Shown here: piece by piece, positions 1-8,272 of the stretch | How the letters are laid out: each line of letters begins with the position of its first letter | How positions within the stretch are numbered: the stretch's first letter is position 1 | Source: Pseudolabrys taiwanensis | Lineage (GTDB): Bacteria > Pseudomonadota > Alphaproteobacteria > Rhizobiales > Xanthobacteraceae | Assembly: GCF_003367395.1 (NCBI RefSeq) | Contig: NZ_CP031417.1 | Location: forward strand, 2,356,001 to 2,420,000 | Length of the DNA: 64,000 nucleotides | Direction: 5' to 3' | The notes under the pieces: generated by a model | The model's database searches: none | What the model was told of the DNA's origin: nothing | What the model saw: only the letters and a program-made list of their open reading frames with translations | Translations under genes and position numbers: made by a program

Positions 1-312
1 CGGACAGAACCACACCGGCCCGACAATGACGCAGCCGCGACGCTGCCAGTCACGGGGCCGCGCATGATAGCGATGCCAACCGCGCGGCGCGCTGCGATAG
101 CGTTGACCGGCCCGATAATGCGAATGCGGAGGGCCGCGGAAGGTCGGGCCGCGATGAACGTTCCCCGGGCGACGGTTGTCGTGACGATACTGCACGTCCA
201 CGATGTCGGACGGCGACGTCAGACCCTTCTGATGCTGTGCCGGCGCGGCAGACGCCGCCCCGAACATCGCCAACGAAAACAAGAACGAAAGCGCGATGCG
301 CCTACCTCGCAT
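1..312 (-). CDS. Exported basic His/Arg/Tyr-rich hypothetical protein, C-terminus cut by window edge
   Basis: The first 104 codons are visible and the frame is open to the window edge. The ATG at 312 begins a typical signal peptide: a basic start (MRGRR), a hydrophobic stretch and a cleavage site near ASAAPA at about residues 20-25. The mature part is rich in Arg, His, Tyr and Gly and ends, as far as visible, in a hydrophobic Gly/Pro/Trp segment with two Cys. Small periplasmic proteins of this look are common in Hyphomicrobiales, but I do not recognise a family. It is divergent from the TPR gene at 480, with a 167-bp shared upstream region. Confidence 0.6.
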   Translation of the reverse strand, partial: MRGRRIALSFLFSLAMFGAASAAPAQHQKGLTSPSDIVDVQYRHDNRRPGNVHRGPTFRGPPHSHYRAGQRYRSAPRGWHRYHARPRDWQRRGCVIVGPVWFCP

Positions 313-479
313 AATCAGATCCTTTTTCTTTTGAAGAAACCCCACGGATAACGTTTTCGATCCGCTTTGGTTCCAGACTTGGTGCCGCGTCGCGCGCGGA
401 ATAATCTTAATAGTGATTCGTCACGCGCCCGTCACCTACGGGCGCTGCCGCGTCTGTCGCCGCCTATCAACAATGTCCC

Positions 480-2666
480 ATGGCCCAGCCGCAAACCAAA
501 GCCGCAAGCGACCTCACCGACTTGCTTCGCCGCGCCGCCGCGCATCACCAGCGCGGCGAACTGACGCAGGCGGAGACGCTCTACAGCCAAGTGCTGGCGC
601 GTCAGGCCAATAATTTCGACGCCTTGCATCTCTACGGCGTGCTGCTGCACCAGCGCGGCAGACCCGTCGAGGCACTCGCGTCGATCGGCAAAGCGCTCGC
701 TGCCAATGCACGGGCGCCGGCTGCGCATTCCAACCACGGCATCGTTCTCGCGGTGCTCAACCGTCATGCCGAAGCGGTCGAAGCCTATGAGCGCGCCATT
801 GCGCTCAAGCCCGATTATGCAGAAGCGCACAATAACCGCGGCAATGCGCTGCGCGCCCTCTCCCGCACCGAGGATGCCCTGGCCGCCTTCGACCGCGCGC
901 TGGCGCTGAAGGCCGATTACGCCGAGGCGCACAACAATCGCGGCAACGCGCTGATGGAGGTCGGTCGCCGGGAGGAGGCGCTCGCGAGCTACAACGCGGC
1001 GCTCGCGGCGCGGCCGGCCTATGCCGACGCGCTCGTCAATCGCGGCCAATGTCTGAACGCGCTCAGGCGCGCGGACGAGGCGCTCGCCGATTTCGACAGA
1101 GCGCTGACGCTTCATCCGCACCACGCCGTGGCGCTGAAGGAGCGCGGCCGGCTGCTCTTCGATCGCGGCGAGCTCGCCGCAGCGCTCGATTGCTACGACC
1201 GTTCGCTCGCCATCACGCCCGACGACGCCGAGACCCATGCCCGACGCGGTCTCACGCTGCGCGACCTCAAGCGTTTCGACGAGGCCTTCGCGGCCTACGA
1301 CCGCGCGCTGGCGCTCAAACCGGATTTCATCGATGCGGTCGTCGCGCGCGGCAACGTGTTCTACCAGATGGGCCGTTTCGCCGAGGGGCTGGCCGAGTAC
1401 GAGCGCGCGCTGGCGATGCAGCCCGACTTCGCTTACGGCTTCAATAATCGCGGCAACGCGTTGCAGGCGCTCGGCCGCCACAGCGAAGCCTTGGCGAGCT
1501 ACGAGCGCGCGCTGACGATCGATCCCGCATACACCGAAGCCTATAACAACCGCGGCAATGCGCTGGTCGAGCTCAACCGGCTCGACGAGGCGCTGAGCGA
1601 CTACAACGCGGCGATCGGCGGCAAGCCTTTCGCCTCGGCGCTGGTCAATCGCGGCAGCGCATTGCGCTATCTCGACCGCGCCGACGAGGCGCTGGCGAGC
1701 TTCGATCAGGCGATCGCGCTCGAGCCCAACATGCCGGAAGCGCACTGGAACAAGGCACTGCTGTGCCTCACCCTCGGCGATTATGAGCGTGGCCTCGAAG
1801 GCTATGAATGGCGCTGGCGCGGCGCCACCGAACTGACCCCGCGCGGCTTCTCCCAGCCGCAATGGCGCGGCGAGGACGTCGCCGGCAAGACGATCTTGCT
1901 GCACGCCGAGCAAGGCTTCGGCGACAGCATCCAGATGCTGCGCTATCTGCCGCTGGTGAAAGCCAAAGGCGCGCGCATCGTGCTCGAACTGCCGGATGCC
2001 CTGATACCGTTGCTCGGAGCCATGGCCGACAACGTCACTGTTTTCAACCGTGGCACGCCACTGCCGCCGTTCGATATGCATTGCCCGCTGATGAGTTTGC
2101 CGCTCGCCTTCGGCACGCGCGTCGAGACCGTTCCGGCGGAGGTGCCTTACCTGCATGTGCCGGCCGAGCGGCGCGAGCGCTGGCGCGCGCGCCTGCCGAA
2201 AGACGATACACGCCGCGTGGGGCTGGTGTGGTCGGGCAAGCCGAGCCACAAGAACGACCACAACCGCAGCATTGCGCTCGGACGGCTGGCGGCGCTGATT
2301 GCGACACCGGGGCTGTCCTTCGTCAGTCTTCAGCGCGAATACCGCGACGCCGACCTCCCCGTTCTCGCGCAATTGCCGATCGCCCGTATCGACGACAGCA
2401 TTGCCGATTTCGCCGACACCGCCGCCGTGGTCGAACAATGCGACCTGGTGATCGCGGTCGACACCGCCGTGGCGCATCTTGCCGGCAGCCTCGGCAAGCC
2501 GCTCTGGGTCCTGCTCTCGCACATCCAGGACTGGCGCTGGCTGCGAGACCGCGCCGACAGCCCGTGGTATCCAAGCGCCCGCTTGTTCCGGCAATCGCGT
2601 GACGGTAACTGGGACAGCGTCATCGCGACCTTGACCCGTGAGCTTGCGGCCCTCGCCGCCGGCTGA
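480..2666 (+). CDS. TPR-repeat protein with C-terminal glycosyltransferase-like domain
   Basis: This 728-residue protein has about eleven tandem 34-residue TPR units over roughly residues 10-430, many with the signature AHNNRGNAL...ALxxFDRAL. The C-terminal 280 residues resemble the Rossmann-type domain found after TPRs in bacterial OGT-like/glycosyltransferase-9-like proteins: LLHAEQGFGDSIQMLRYLP near 455, GLVWSGKPSHKNDHNRS near 580 and a donor-site-like DLVIAVDTAVAHLAGSLGKP near 660. TPRs are a protein-interaction scaffold; sugar-transfer activity is inferred. The ATG at 480 has no strong Shine-Dalgarno sequence. A long open frame on the opposite strand is a codon-bias shadow. Confidence 0.85.
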   Translation: MAQPQTKAASDLTDLLRRAAAHHQRGELTQAETLYSQVLARQANNFDALHLYGVLLHQRGRPVEALASIGKALAANARAPAAHSNHGIVLAVLNRHAEAVEAYERAIALKPDYAEAHNNRGNALRALSRTEDALAAFDRALALKADYAEAHNNRGNALMEVGRREEALASYNAALAARPAYADALVNRGQCLNALRRADEALADFDRALTLHPHHAVALKERGRLLFDRGELAAALDCYDRSLAITPDDAETHARRGLTLRDLKRFDEAFAAYDRALALKPDFIDAVVARGNVFYQMGRFAEGLAEYERALAMQPDFAYGFNNRGNALQALGRHSEALASYERALTIDPAYTEAYNNRGNALVELNRLDEALSDYNAAIGGKPFASALVNRGSALRYLDRADEALASFDQAIALEPNMPEAHWNKALLCLTLGDYERGLEGYEWRWRGATELTPRGFSQPQWRGEDVAGKTILLHAEQGFGDSIQMLRYLPLVKAKGARIVLELPDALIPLLGAMADNVTVFNRGTPLPPFDMHCPLMSLPLAFGTRVETVPAEVPYLHVPAERRERWRARLPKDDTRRVGLVWSGKPSHKNDHNRSIALGRLAALIATPGLSFVSLQREYRDADLPVLAQLPIARIDDSIADFADTAAVVEQCDLVIAVDTAVAHLAGSLGKPLWVLLSHIQDWRWLRDRADSPWYPSARLFRQSRDGNWDSVIATLTRELAALAAG

Positions 2667-2710
2667 CGGACGGTCAATATTCCGCCCGATTGGGCTACCA
2701 TGCGGACATC

Positions 2711-3367
2711 ATGGCCTCTCGACCCAAACAGGCGGAACCGCGCCCTCAGCCGCGCCTTTATCTCGTCACCCCGCCGGTCGGGGACGCCCGGGCCTTTGCG
2801 GCCCGGCTCGCGGCGGCGATGCCCGCGGGCGATGTCGCCGCCGTCCTGCTGCGGCTTGAAGCGGGCGACGAGCGCACCCTGATCAACCGCGTGAAGCAAT
2901 TGGCGCCGCTCGTGCAGGAGCGCGATGCCGCGCTTCTCATCGAAGGCCATGCCGACCTCGTGGCCCGCGCCGGTGCTGACGGCGCGCATCTGACGACTAT
3001 TGCCGATTTCAGCGATGCGCTGGACGCGCTTCGCCCCGATCGCATTGCCGGCTGCGGTGGACTCGAGAGCCGCCACGACGCCATGGTCGCGGCCGAACAG
3101 GGCGCCGACTACGTGATGTTCGGCGAGCCCGACGCCGACGGCCACCGTCCCGCCTTCAGCGCGATCGAAGAGCGCGTGTCGTGGTGGGCCGAAGTGTTCG
3201 AGGCGCCCTGCGTCGGCTTCGCCGCCGCGCCCGAGGAAGTGGCGCCCTTGGTCGCCGCCGGCGCCGATTTCGTCGCCCTTGGCGATTGGGTCTGGCAGCA
3301 AAGCGATGCCGCCGGCGCCATCGCGCTGGCGCAGCAGCAACTGCGTCTGTCGGAGTCCGCGGGATGA
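2711..3367 (+). CDS. ThiE-like (thiamine phosphate synthase family) TIM-barrel protein
   Basis: This 218-residue protein begins the barrel with PRLYLVTPP and shows ThiE-like elements: LIEGHADLVARAGADGAHL near residues 80-98 and GADYVMFGEPDADG near 130. The pyrophosphate-binding Gly-Pro-Ile/Val-x-x-Thr-x-(T/S)-K segment of true ThiE is not recognisable (GEPDADGHRP sits there), so it may be a paralogue without thiamine phosphate synthase activity. I chose ATG 2711; a TTG at 2690 is also in frame. The stop overlaps the next ATG (ATGA at 3364), which suggests translational coupling to the Sel1-repeat gene. Confidence 0.75.
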   Translation: MASRPKQAEPRPQPRLYLVTPPVGDARAFAARLAAAMPAGDVAAVLLRLEAGDERTLINRVKQLAPLVQERDAALLIEGHADLVARAGADGAHLTTIADFSDALDALRPDRIAGCGGLESRHDAMVAAEQGADYVMFGEPDADGHRPAFSAIEERVSWWAEVFEAPCVGFAAAPEEVAPLVAAGADFVALGDWVWQQSDAAGAIALAQQQLRLSESAG

Positions 3368-4338
3368 GAGCCGCCTTGCTCGGCGTGCTGCTCGCCGCTG
3401 CCTTGGCGGCGCCGGTGGCCGCGCAGCCCAGGCGGGCGACGCCGCCGCCAGCGTCGACGCCAGCGCCGCCGGCACCACCGGCGCCATCGGCCAATGCCGA
3501 CGAAGCCTTCGGCGCCTATCAGCGCGGCTTCTATCTGACCGCCCTGCGCGCGGCGACGGCCCGCGCCGAACAAGGCGATGCCGCCGCCATGACGCTGCTC
3601 GGCGAGCTTTACTCACAGGGCCTCGGCGTCAGCCGCGACATCAAGAAGGCCGCCGACTGGTACAAGCTGGCCGCCGACCGCGGCGACCGCAACGCCATCT
3701 TCGCGCTCGGCATGATCAACTTCGACGGCCGCCTCGGCCAGCGCAACATGACGGAAGCCATCCGGCTATTCACGGATGCGGCCAAACGCGGCCATGTGAT
3801 TGCCGCCTACGACCTTGGGCTGCTCTACCTGCAGGGCCACGAGGTGACGCAGGACTTCGCCCACGCCGCCGCGCTGTTCACGGACGCGGCCAACGCCGGC
3901 AATCCGGAAGCGCAATACGCGCTCGCCACCATGTACAAGGAAGGTCGCGGCGTCCCGAAAGACCCGGCCAAGGCCATGGCACTGATGGGCCAGGCCGCCC
4001 TCGCCGGCAACGTCGACGCCATGGTCGAATACGCCATCGGCGAGTTCAACGGCGACGGCGTGGCCAAGAACGAAAGCGCCGCCGCGCAGCTTTTCCTCAA
4101 AGCCGCGCGCCACGGCAGCGCCATCGCCCAGAACCGTCTCGCCCGCATCCTGATGGCCGGACGCGGCATGCCGGCCGACCCGACCGAGGCGATCAAGTGG
4201 CACATCATCGCCAAAGCCGGCGGCGCCGGCGACCCGGAGCTCGACATCTTCGCCGCCAAGCAGAAGCCGGATGTGCGCGATGCCGCCGACAAGGCGGCCA
4301 AGAAGTGGCTCGCCGGCGCCCCGGGGCTGAAGTCGTGA
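3364..4338 (+). CDS. Exported Sel1-repeat (SLR) protein
   Basis: This 324-residue protein has a signal peptide (MRAALLGVLLAAALAAPVAA), a short Pro/Ala-rich linker, then at least six Sel1-like repeats of about 36 residues (pattern AxxxGxxxAxxxLGxxYxxGxGVxxDxxxAxxWxxxAA) over residues 45-290. SLR proteins are alpha/alpha solenoids acting as periplasmic or membrane adaptors. The start overlaps the stop of the ThiE-like gene, fixing it at 3364. The partner is unknown. A second, cytoplasmic-looking Sel1 protein lies in the selenium operon at 37760-38557. Confidence 0.82.
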   Translation: MRAALLGVLLAAALAAPVAAQPRRATPPPASTPAPPAPPAPSANADEAFGAYQRGFYLTALRAATARAEQGDAAAMTLLGELYSQGLGVSRDIKKAADWYKLAADRGDRNAIFALGMINFDGRLGQRNMTEAIRLFTDAAKRGHVIAAYDLGLLYLQGHEVTQDFAHAAALFTDAANAGNPEAQYALATMYKEGRGVPKDPAKAMALMGQAALAGNVDAMVEYAIGEFNGDGVAKNESAAAQLFLKAARHGSAIAQNRLARILMAGRGMPADPTEAIKWHIIAKAGGAGDPELDIFAAKQKPDVRDAADKAAKKWLAGAPGLKS

Positions 4339-4345
4339 TCCTTGT

Positions 4346-4466
4346 CCCTCCCCTGAAAGGGGAGGGCGGACGACGTCCGCCGGGGTGGGGTCTTTCTTAC
4401 AAATATGCTAGGCGCCCCCCACCCGGCCGCGCTAAAGCGCGTCCACCCTCCCCCATCGGGGGAGGG
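4346..4466. repeat. Dispersed palindromic intergenic repeat (CCTCCCC type)
   Basis: The sequence between the Sel1 gene and suhB consists of nested hairpins: CCCTCCCC/GGGGAGGG at the left end, GGACGACGTCC next to it, and CCCTCCCCC/GGGGGAGGG at the right end. A related element lies at 5297-5455. It looks like a REP/RIP-type mobile palindrome, not a coding region. Confidence 0.7.
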
Positions 4467-4483
4467 ATAGAAAAGAAAGCAGC

Positions 4484-5278
4484 ATGATCCATTCCGCCCT
4501 CCTCAACGTGATGATTGCCGCCGCGCGCAAGGCCGCGCGCGCGCTCAAGCGCGACTTCGGCGAAGTCGAGAAGCTCCAGGTCTCGATGAAGGGGCCGGCC
4601 AATTTCGTGTCCGCCGCCGACCGGCGCGCCGAGGAGACGCTGTACCAGGAGCTGAGCAAGGCGAGGCCCGGCTACGGCTTCCTGGGCGAGGAGGAAGGCC
4701 ACCGCGAAGGCACCGACAAGACCAATACCTGGATCGTCGATCCGCTCGACGGCACCACCAACTTCCTGCACGGCATCCCGCAATTCGCGATCTCGATCGC
4801 GCTGGAGCGCGACGGCGCGATCGTCGCCGGCCTCGTCTACAATCCGGTCATGGAAGAGCTGTTCATCGCCGAGAAGGGCAAGGGCGCCTTCCTCAACGAC
4901 CAGCGCGTCCGGGTCGCGGCCCGCCGCAGCCTGTCGGATGCGGTCGTCGCCTGCGGCCTACCGCATCTCGGCCGGCCCGGCATCCCGCTAGCGCAGAAGG
5001 AAACCGAGGCCGTTCAGCACAAGGTCGCGGGGCTGCGCCGCTTCGGCGCCGCCTCACTCGATCTCGCCTGGGTCGCCGCCGGCCGGCTCGACGCCTACTG
5101 GGAGCGGGACATCAAGCCGTGGGACATGGCGGCTGGCATCATGCTGGTGCGCGAGGCCGGCGGCTACGCCTCCGACTGCGACGGCAAGGAGGACATGCTC
5201 AGCAAGGGCGAGGTCATCGTCGGCAACGAGACGATCCACAAAGAATTGCTGCAGGTTATCAAGAGCGCGAAGGCGTAA
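4484..5278 (+). CDS. suhB: Inositol-1-monophosphatase family protein
   Basis: This 264-residue protein has the full inositol monophosphatase metal site: LGEEEG near residues 67-72, WIVDPLDGTTNFLHG near 84-98 (the DPLDGT metal motif) and KPWDMAAG near 211 (WD motif). Length matches the family (about 260-270). It hydrolyses myo-inositol 1-phosphate or related sugar phosphates using Mg2+, in the cytoplasm. It stands between two palindromic repeats, so it is probably a single transcription unit. Whether it also has the transcription-associated role of E. coli SuhB cannot be told from sequence. Confidence 0.93.
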   Translation: MIHSALLNVMIAAARKAARALKRDFGEVEKLQVSMKGPANFVSAADRRAEETLYQELSKARPGYGFLGEEEGHREGTDKTNTWIVDPLDGTTNFLHGIPQFAISIALERDGAIVAGLVYNPVMEELFIAEKGKGAFLNDQRVRVAARRSLSDAVVACGLPHLGRPGIPLAQKETEAVQHKVAGLRRFGAASLDLAWVAAGRLDAYWERDIKPWDMAAGIMLVREAGGYASDCDGKEDMLSKGEVIVGNETIHKELLQVIKSAKA

Positions 5279-5296
5279 TCGTCATTCCGGGGCGCG

Positions 5297-5455
5297 GCCC
5301 TCTCCCCTCCCCCCGCGCGCTTTTGCGCGTGGTGGGGAGGGGTCGGGGGTGGGGGGCGAAAGTGAACACAAGCGCTCGATAAAATCCCCCCACCCCGGTT
5401 TGCATCATGACGTGATTCAAACCGACCCTCCCCACCGCTACGCGGGGGGAGGGTA
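5297..5455. repeat. Dispersed palindromic intergenic repeat (CCTCCCC type)
   Basis: A second copy of the CCTCCCC-type palindrome family, longer than the copy at 4346. It has CCTCCCC...GGGGAGGGG arms on the left and a GGTTTG...CAAACC pair flanking CATCATGACGTGAT in the centre. It fills most of the gap between suhB and the MotA-like gene. Confidence 0.65.
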
Positions 5456-5577
5456 AGAAAGCGCCTCAATTTCATCCGCCATCACCATTAAGGGTTCCCC
5501 ACACGGGTATTTTTGCCCGTCACGGGTCTGTGCCATATTTGTTTGGCAGGCTCCGTGCCGCCGTTTACCCTCAGGCC

Positions 5578-6558
5578 ATGGCAAAAGAACTCGACCCGCT
5601 CAAGCTCTCCTCCCCCCGCATCTTCCTGTTCCGGATGCTGGTCTTCGTCGTCCTGGGCGGGCTGATCGCCTTCCTGCTGCAAAAGCAGATCCAGGTCGCG
5701 TTCATGGCCAATCCAGGCCTTAACGCCTTGATCCTGGGCGTGCTGGCCATCGGCATCATCCTGGCGCTGCGGCAAGTGCTGCGGCTCTATCCGGAGATCG
5801 CCTGGGTCAACAATTTCCGCCTTGCCGATCCGGGCCTCGCCGTCGAGCGTCCGCCGGTGCTGCTGGCGCCGATGGCGGCGATTCTCGGCAGCCGCGTCGG
5901 CCGCACCGCCATCTCCTCGCAGCTGATGCGCGGCATCCTCGATTCGATCGCCACCCGCCTCGACGAAGCACGCGACATCTCCCGCTACATGACCGGGCTG
6001 CTGGTCTTCCTCGGCCTGCTCGGCACGTTCTGGGGCTTGATCGAGACCGTGAGCTCCGTCGGCAACGTCATTCAGGGCCTCAAGGCCGGCGGCGACGCGG
6101 CCGGCATGTTCGATACGTTGCGCGAAGGTCTCGCCGCGCCGCTCGGCGGCATGGGCATCTCGTTCTCGTCCTCGCTGTTCGGTCTCGCCGGCTCGCTGGT
6201 GCTCGGCTTCCTCGACCTGCAATCGAGCCAGGCGCAGAACCGATTCTACACCGAGCTGGAAGACTGGCTCTCGACCACGGTCTACGACCATTCCGCCGAA
6301 CCGGGCGCTGGCGGCGTCGGCGTCACCGCCGAAGTGCGCGGCGCGATCGACCGCCTGCGCGAAGCCGTCGATCAGGCCGGATCCGGCAAAGCGGCGTCCG
6401 CGGCAATGGCCAACCTCGCCGAGGCGATCCAGGGCCTGGTGCATCACATGCGCAACGAACAACAGATGATCCGCGACTGGGTCGACGGCCAGGCCGAGCA
6501 ACAGCGCGAGATCAAGAAGCTGCTCGAGATCATGGTGCGCGAGAACGCGAACCGGTGA
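5578..6558 (+). CDS. MotA/TolQ/ExbB-type proton channel family inner-membrane protein
   Basis: A 326-residue membrane protein with hydrophobic segments near residues 18-36, 44-62, 137-155 and 185-205. The last two, with GLLGTFWGLIETV and GGMGISFSSSLFGLAGSLVL between and within them, match the MotA/TolQ/ExbB proton-channel core. The C-terminus is a charged cytoplasmic tail. I chose ATG 5578 (MAKELDPLK) over an in-frame start 48 bp upstream because the extension is not conserved-looking. The next gene is the OmpA/MotB-like partner, so the two probably form an envelope-spanning proton-driven complex. No flagellar genes are nearby, so a flagellar stator role is unlikely. Confidence 0.85.
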   Translation: MAKELDPLKLSSPRIFLFRMLVFVVLGGLIAFLLQKQIQVAFMANPGLNALILGVLAIGIILALRQVLRLYPEIAWVNNFRLADPGLAVERPPVLLAPMAAILGSRVGRTAISSQLMRGILDSIATRLDEARDISRYMTGLLVFLGLLGTFWGLIETVSSVGNVIQGLKAGGDAAGMFDTLREGLAAPLGGMGISFSSSLFGLAGSLVLGFLDLQSSQAQNRFYTELEDWLSTTVYDHSAEPGAGGVGVTAEVRGAIDRLREAVDQAGSGKAASAAMANLAEAIQGLVHHMRNEQQMIRDWVDGQAEQQREIKKLLEIMVRENANR

Positions 6559-6589
6559 CCCATTGATGCGGACAGAGTTGCCGCATTCT

Positions 6590-6652
6590 CCGCTCATTCC
6601 CGCGCAAGCGGGACTCCAGCGCTGGGTCCCCGCTTTCGCGGGGACGAGCGGG
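6590..6652. repeat. Dispersed palindromic repeat (TTCCCGCGCAAGCGGGA type)
   Basis: Two adjacent hairpins, CCCGC/GCGGG and CCCCGC/GCGGGG, separated by ACTCCAGCGCTGGGT. The same family occurs at 8472-8566 (inside a gene), 21398-21494, 24183-24271 and 34743-34826. It sits between the two genes of the MotA/OmpA-like pair without separating them functionally. Confidence 0.75.
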
Positions 6653-6673
6653 CCAAGTCGGAGTACCTAACGA

Positions 6674-7699
6674 ATGGCCCTCGCACGCTCACGCCGCGGC
6701 GACAACGGCATGAACTACTGGCCGGGCTTCGTCGACGCGCTGTCGACGTTGATCCTGAGCATCATCTTCATCCTCACGGTGTTCGTCGTGGTGCAGTTCT
6801 TTCTGCAGCAGGAGGTCGCCGGCAAGGACACCGCGCTCAACCGCCTCAACGCGCAGATCGCGCAGCTCACCGAACTCCTCTCGCTCGAGAAGAGCGGCAA
6901 GACCGACCTCGAGGAGCAGCTTGCGCAATTGCGCGCCTCGCTCGCCAGCGCGGAGACCGAGCGCGACAAGCTCAAGGGTGCGGCCGACGCAGCCGGTGCG
7001 GCCGGCGCGAGTGCCGAAGGCCGCATCGCGGGACTGCAGACCGAACTCGATAACCAGAAGAACATCACGACGCGCGCCTTGGCGCAGGTCGAAGTCCTCA
7101 ACCAGCAGATCGCCGCGCTGCGCAGGCAACTTGCCGCGCTCGAACAGGCGCTCGACGCTTCCGAGAAGAAGGACGCCGAGTCGCAAAGCCGCATCCGCGA
7201 ACTCGGACAACGGCTGAATTTGGCGTTGGCCGAGCGCGTGCGCGAACTGTCGCGCTACCGCTCCGACTTCTTCGGCAAGCTGCGCGAGATCCTCGGCAAC
7301 CGGCCGGACGTGCGCATCGTCGGCGACCGCTTCGTGCTGCAATCGGAATTGTTCTTCGACACGGGCAAGGCCGACCTGTTGCCGGAAGCCAAGAGCGAAC
7401 TCGACAAGGTCGCGACCGCGCTGATCGAACTCGAGAAGCAGATTCCAACCGATATTCCGTGGGTGCTGCGCGTCGACGGCCACACCGACGTGCGACCGAT
7501 CACCGGCCAGTTCAAATCCAACTGGGACTTGTCGGCCGCGCGCGCCATCTCGGTGGTGCAGTATCTCGTCGGCAAGGGCGTGTCGCCGCAGCGGCTCGTC
7601 GCCGCCGGCTTCGGCGAATTCCAGCCGATCGATCAGGCCAAGACCGACGACGCCTATCGCCGCAACCGCCGCATCGAGTTCAAGCTGACGGAGCGGTAA
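6674..7699 (+). CDS. OmpA/MotB-like peptidoglycan-binding membrane protein
   Basis: This 341-residue protein has a short cytoplasmic N-terminus, one transmembrane helix near residues 20-42 (TLILSIIFILTVFVVVQFF), a long coiled coil rich in Leu, Gln, Glu and Ala (about 45-195) and a C-terminal OmpA-like domain (about 215-341) with FDTGKADLLPEAKSELD, DGHTDVRPI and RNRRIEFKL. The last motifs bind meso-diaminopimelate of peptidoglycan. With the preceding proton-channel protein it makes a MotAB/TolQR-like pair, presumably linking proton flux to an envelope function. Confidence 0.88.
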   Translation: MALARSRRGDNGMNYWPGFVDALSTLILSIIFILTVFVVVQFFLQQEVAGKDTALNRLNAQIAQLTELLSLEKSGKTDLEEQLAQLRASLASAETERDKLKGAADAAGAAGASAEGRIAGLQTELDNQKNITTRALAQVEVLNQQIAALRRQLAALEQALDASEKKDAESQSRIRELGQRLNLALAERVRELSRYRSDFFGKLREILGNRPDVRIVGDRFVLQSELFFDTGKADLLPEAKSELDKVATALIELEKQIPTDIPWVLRVDGHTDVRPITGQFKSNWDLSAARAISVVQYLVGKGVSPQRLVAAGFGEFQPIDQAKTDDAYRRNRRIEFKLTER

Positions 7700-7706
7700 G
7701 TTGGCT

Positions 7707-7800
7707 CCGTCATGCCCGGCCTTGTGCCGGGCATCCACGACCTTTGGGTCTGACAGCAAAGTAAGACGTGGATGGCCGGGACAAGCCCGGCCATGACGAT
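7707..7800. repeat. Dispersed palindromic repeat (ATGCCCGGC...GCCGGGCAT type)
   Basis: Left hairpin CATGCCCGGC/GCCGGGCAT and right hairpin ATGGCCGGG/CCCGGCCAT flank CCACG...CGTGG. Relatives occur at 8866-8981, 54670-54750 and, degenerate, at 27240-27320. It lies between two plus-strand genes. Confidence 0.72.
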
Positions 7801-7814
7801 GTTGGAGCCGGCCA

Positions 7815-8258
7815 ATGACCGTCTACGTCGACGAAGCAATCTGGAGCTGGCAGGGCCGCAAATGGTGCCACCTGCTCGCCGACGACATCGACGAACTGCA
7901 CCGCTTCGCGCGAGAGCTTGGCCTGCATCGTATTTCGTACCAGGGGCCGCCGAAGACTGCCTCGCCACATTACGACATCACGTCGTTCGAACGTCGCCGC
8001 GCGATCGTCTACGGCGCGATGGCCGTCGACCGCACGACCATTGTCATGGTGCTACACCGGTTGCGGCGGCAAGTGGCCACTTCGATCCGTCATCCTGAGG
8101 TGCGCGACACCGATCTCGGGTTTACCCGAGATCGGCACAATAGAGCTCAAATCGGCTACAGCCGACTTGAGGGCGCGCCTCGAAGGATGACGGGCACCGA
8201 CTCAGCGGCCGTTCATCCTTCGAGGCTCGCCGCGAATGCGGCTCGCACCTCAGGATGA
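7815..8258 (+). CDS. DUF4031 family protein with a repeat-encoded C-terminal tail
   Basis: The first 90 or so of 147 residues form a compact DUF4031-like domain: MTVYVDEAIWSWQGRKWCHL, DDIDELHRFARELGLHR, YQGPPKTASPHYDIT. No activity is established for this family. From about residue 92 the frame enters a palindromic repeat (8090-8258) and ends there, so the last 55 residues (Arg/Thr-rich, low quality) are translated repeat. The ancestral protein probably ended near residue 90-95. The stop overlaps an ATG at 8255, which I do not take as the next start. Confidence 0.7.
   Translation: MTVYVDEAIWSWQGRKWCHLLADDIDELHRFARELGLHRISYQGPPKTASPHYDITSFERRRAIVYGAMAVDRTTIVMVLHRLRRQVATSIRHPEVRDTDLGFTRDRHNRAQIGYSRLEGAPRRMTGTDSAAVHPSRLAANAARTSG
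8090..8258. repeat. Dispersed palindromic repeat (CATCCTGAGGTGCG...GAAGGATGACG type)
   Basis: The element opens with CATCCTGAGGTGCG, contains GATCTCGGG/CCCGAGATC and TCGGCTACAGCCGA hairpins, and closes with CATCCTTCGAGG...CCTCAGGATGACG, so that the ends are roughly inverted. It forms the 3' end of the DUF4031 gene and the upstream region of the acetyltransferase gene. Confidence 0.75.
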
Positions 8259-8272
8259 CGCGGACAGGTTGC

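Noticed and set aside
432..2594. A 720-residue open frame on the minus strand opposite the TPR gene
   Set aside because: Apparent repeats in it are mirror images of the TPR repeats; the plus-strand frame has clear TPR and Rossmann motifs.
4346..4466. CRISPR-like repeats
   Set aside because: The palindromic elements are dispersed single copies of several types with no regular spacing or spacers, and no cas genes are present.
5578..7699. Flagellar stator genes motA and motB
   Set aside because: The pair has the right folds, but no flagellar genes are near, and the partner's long coiled coil and the absence of flagellar context fit a TolQR/ExbBD-like envelope complex as well or better.
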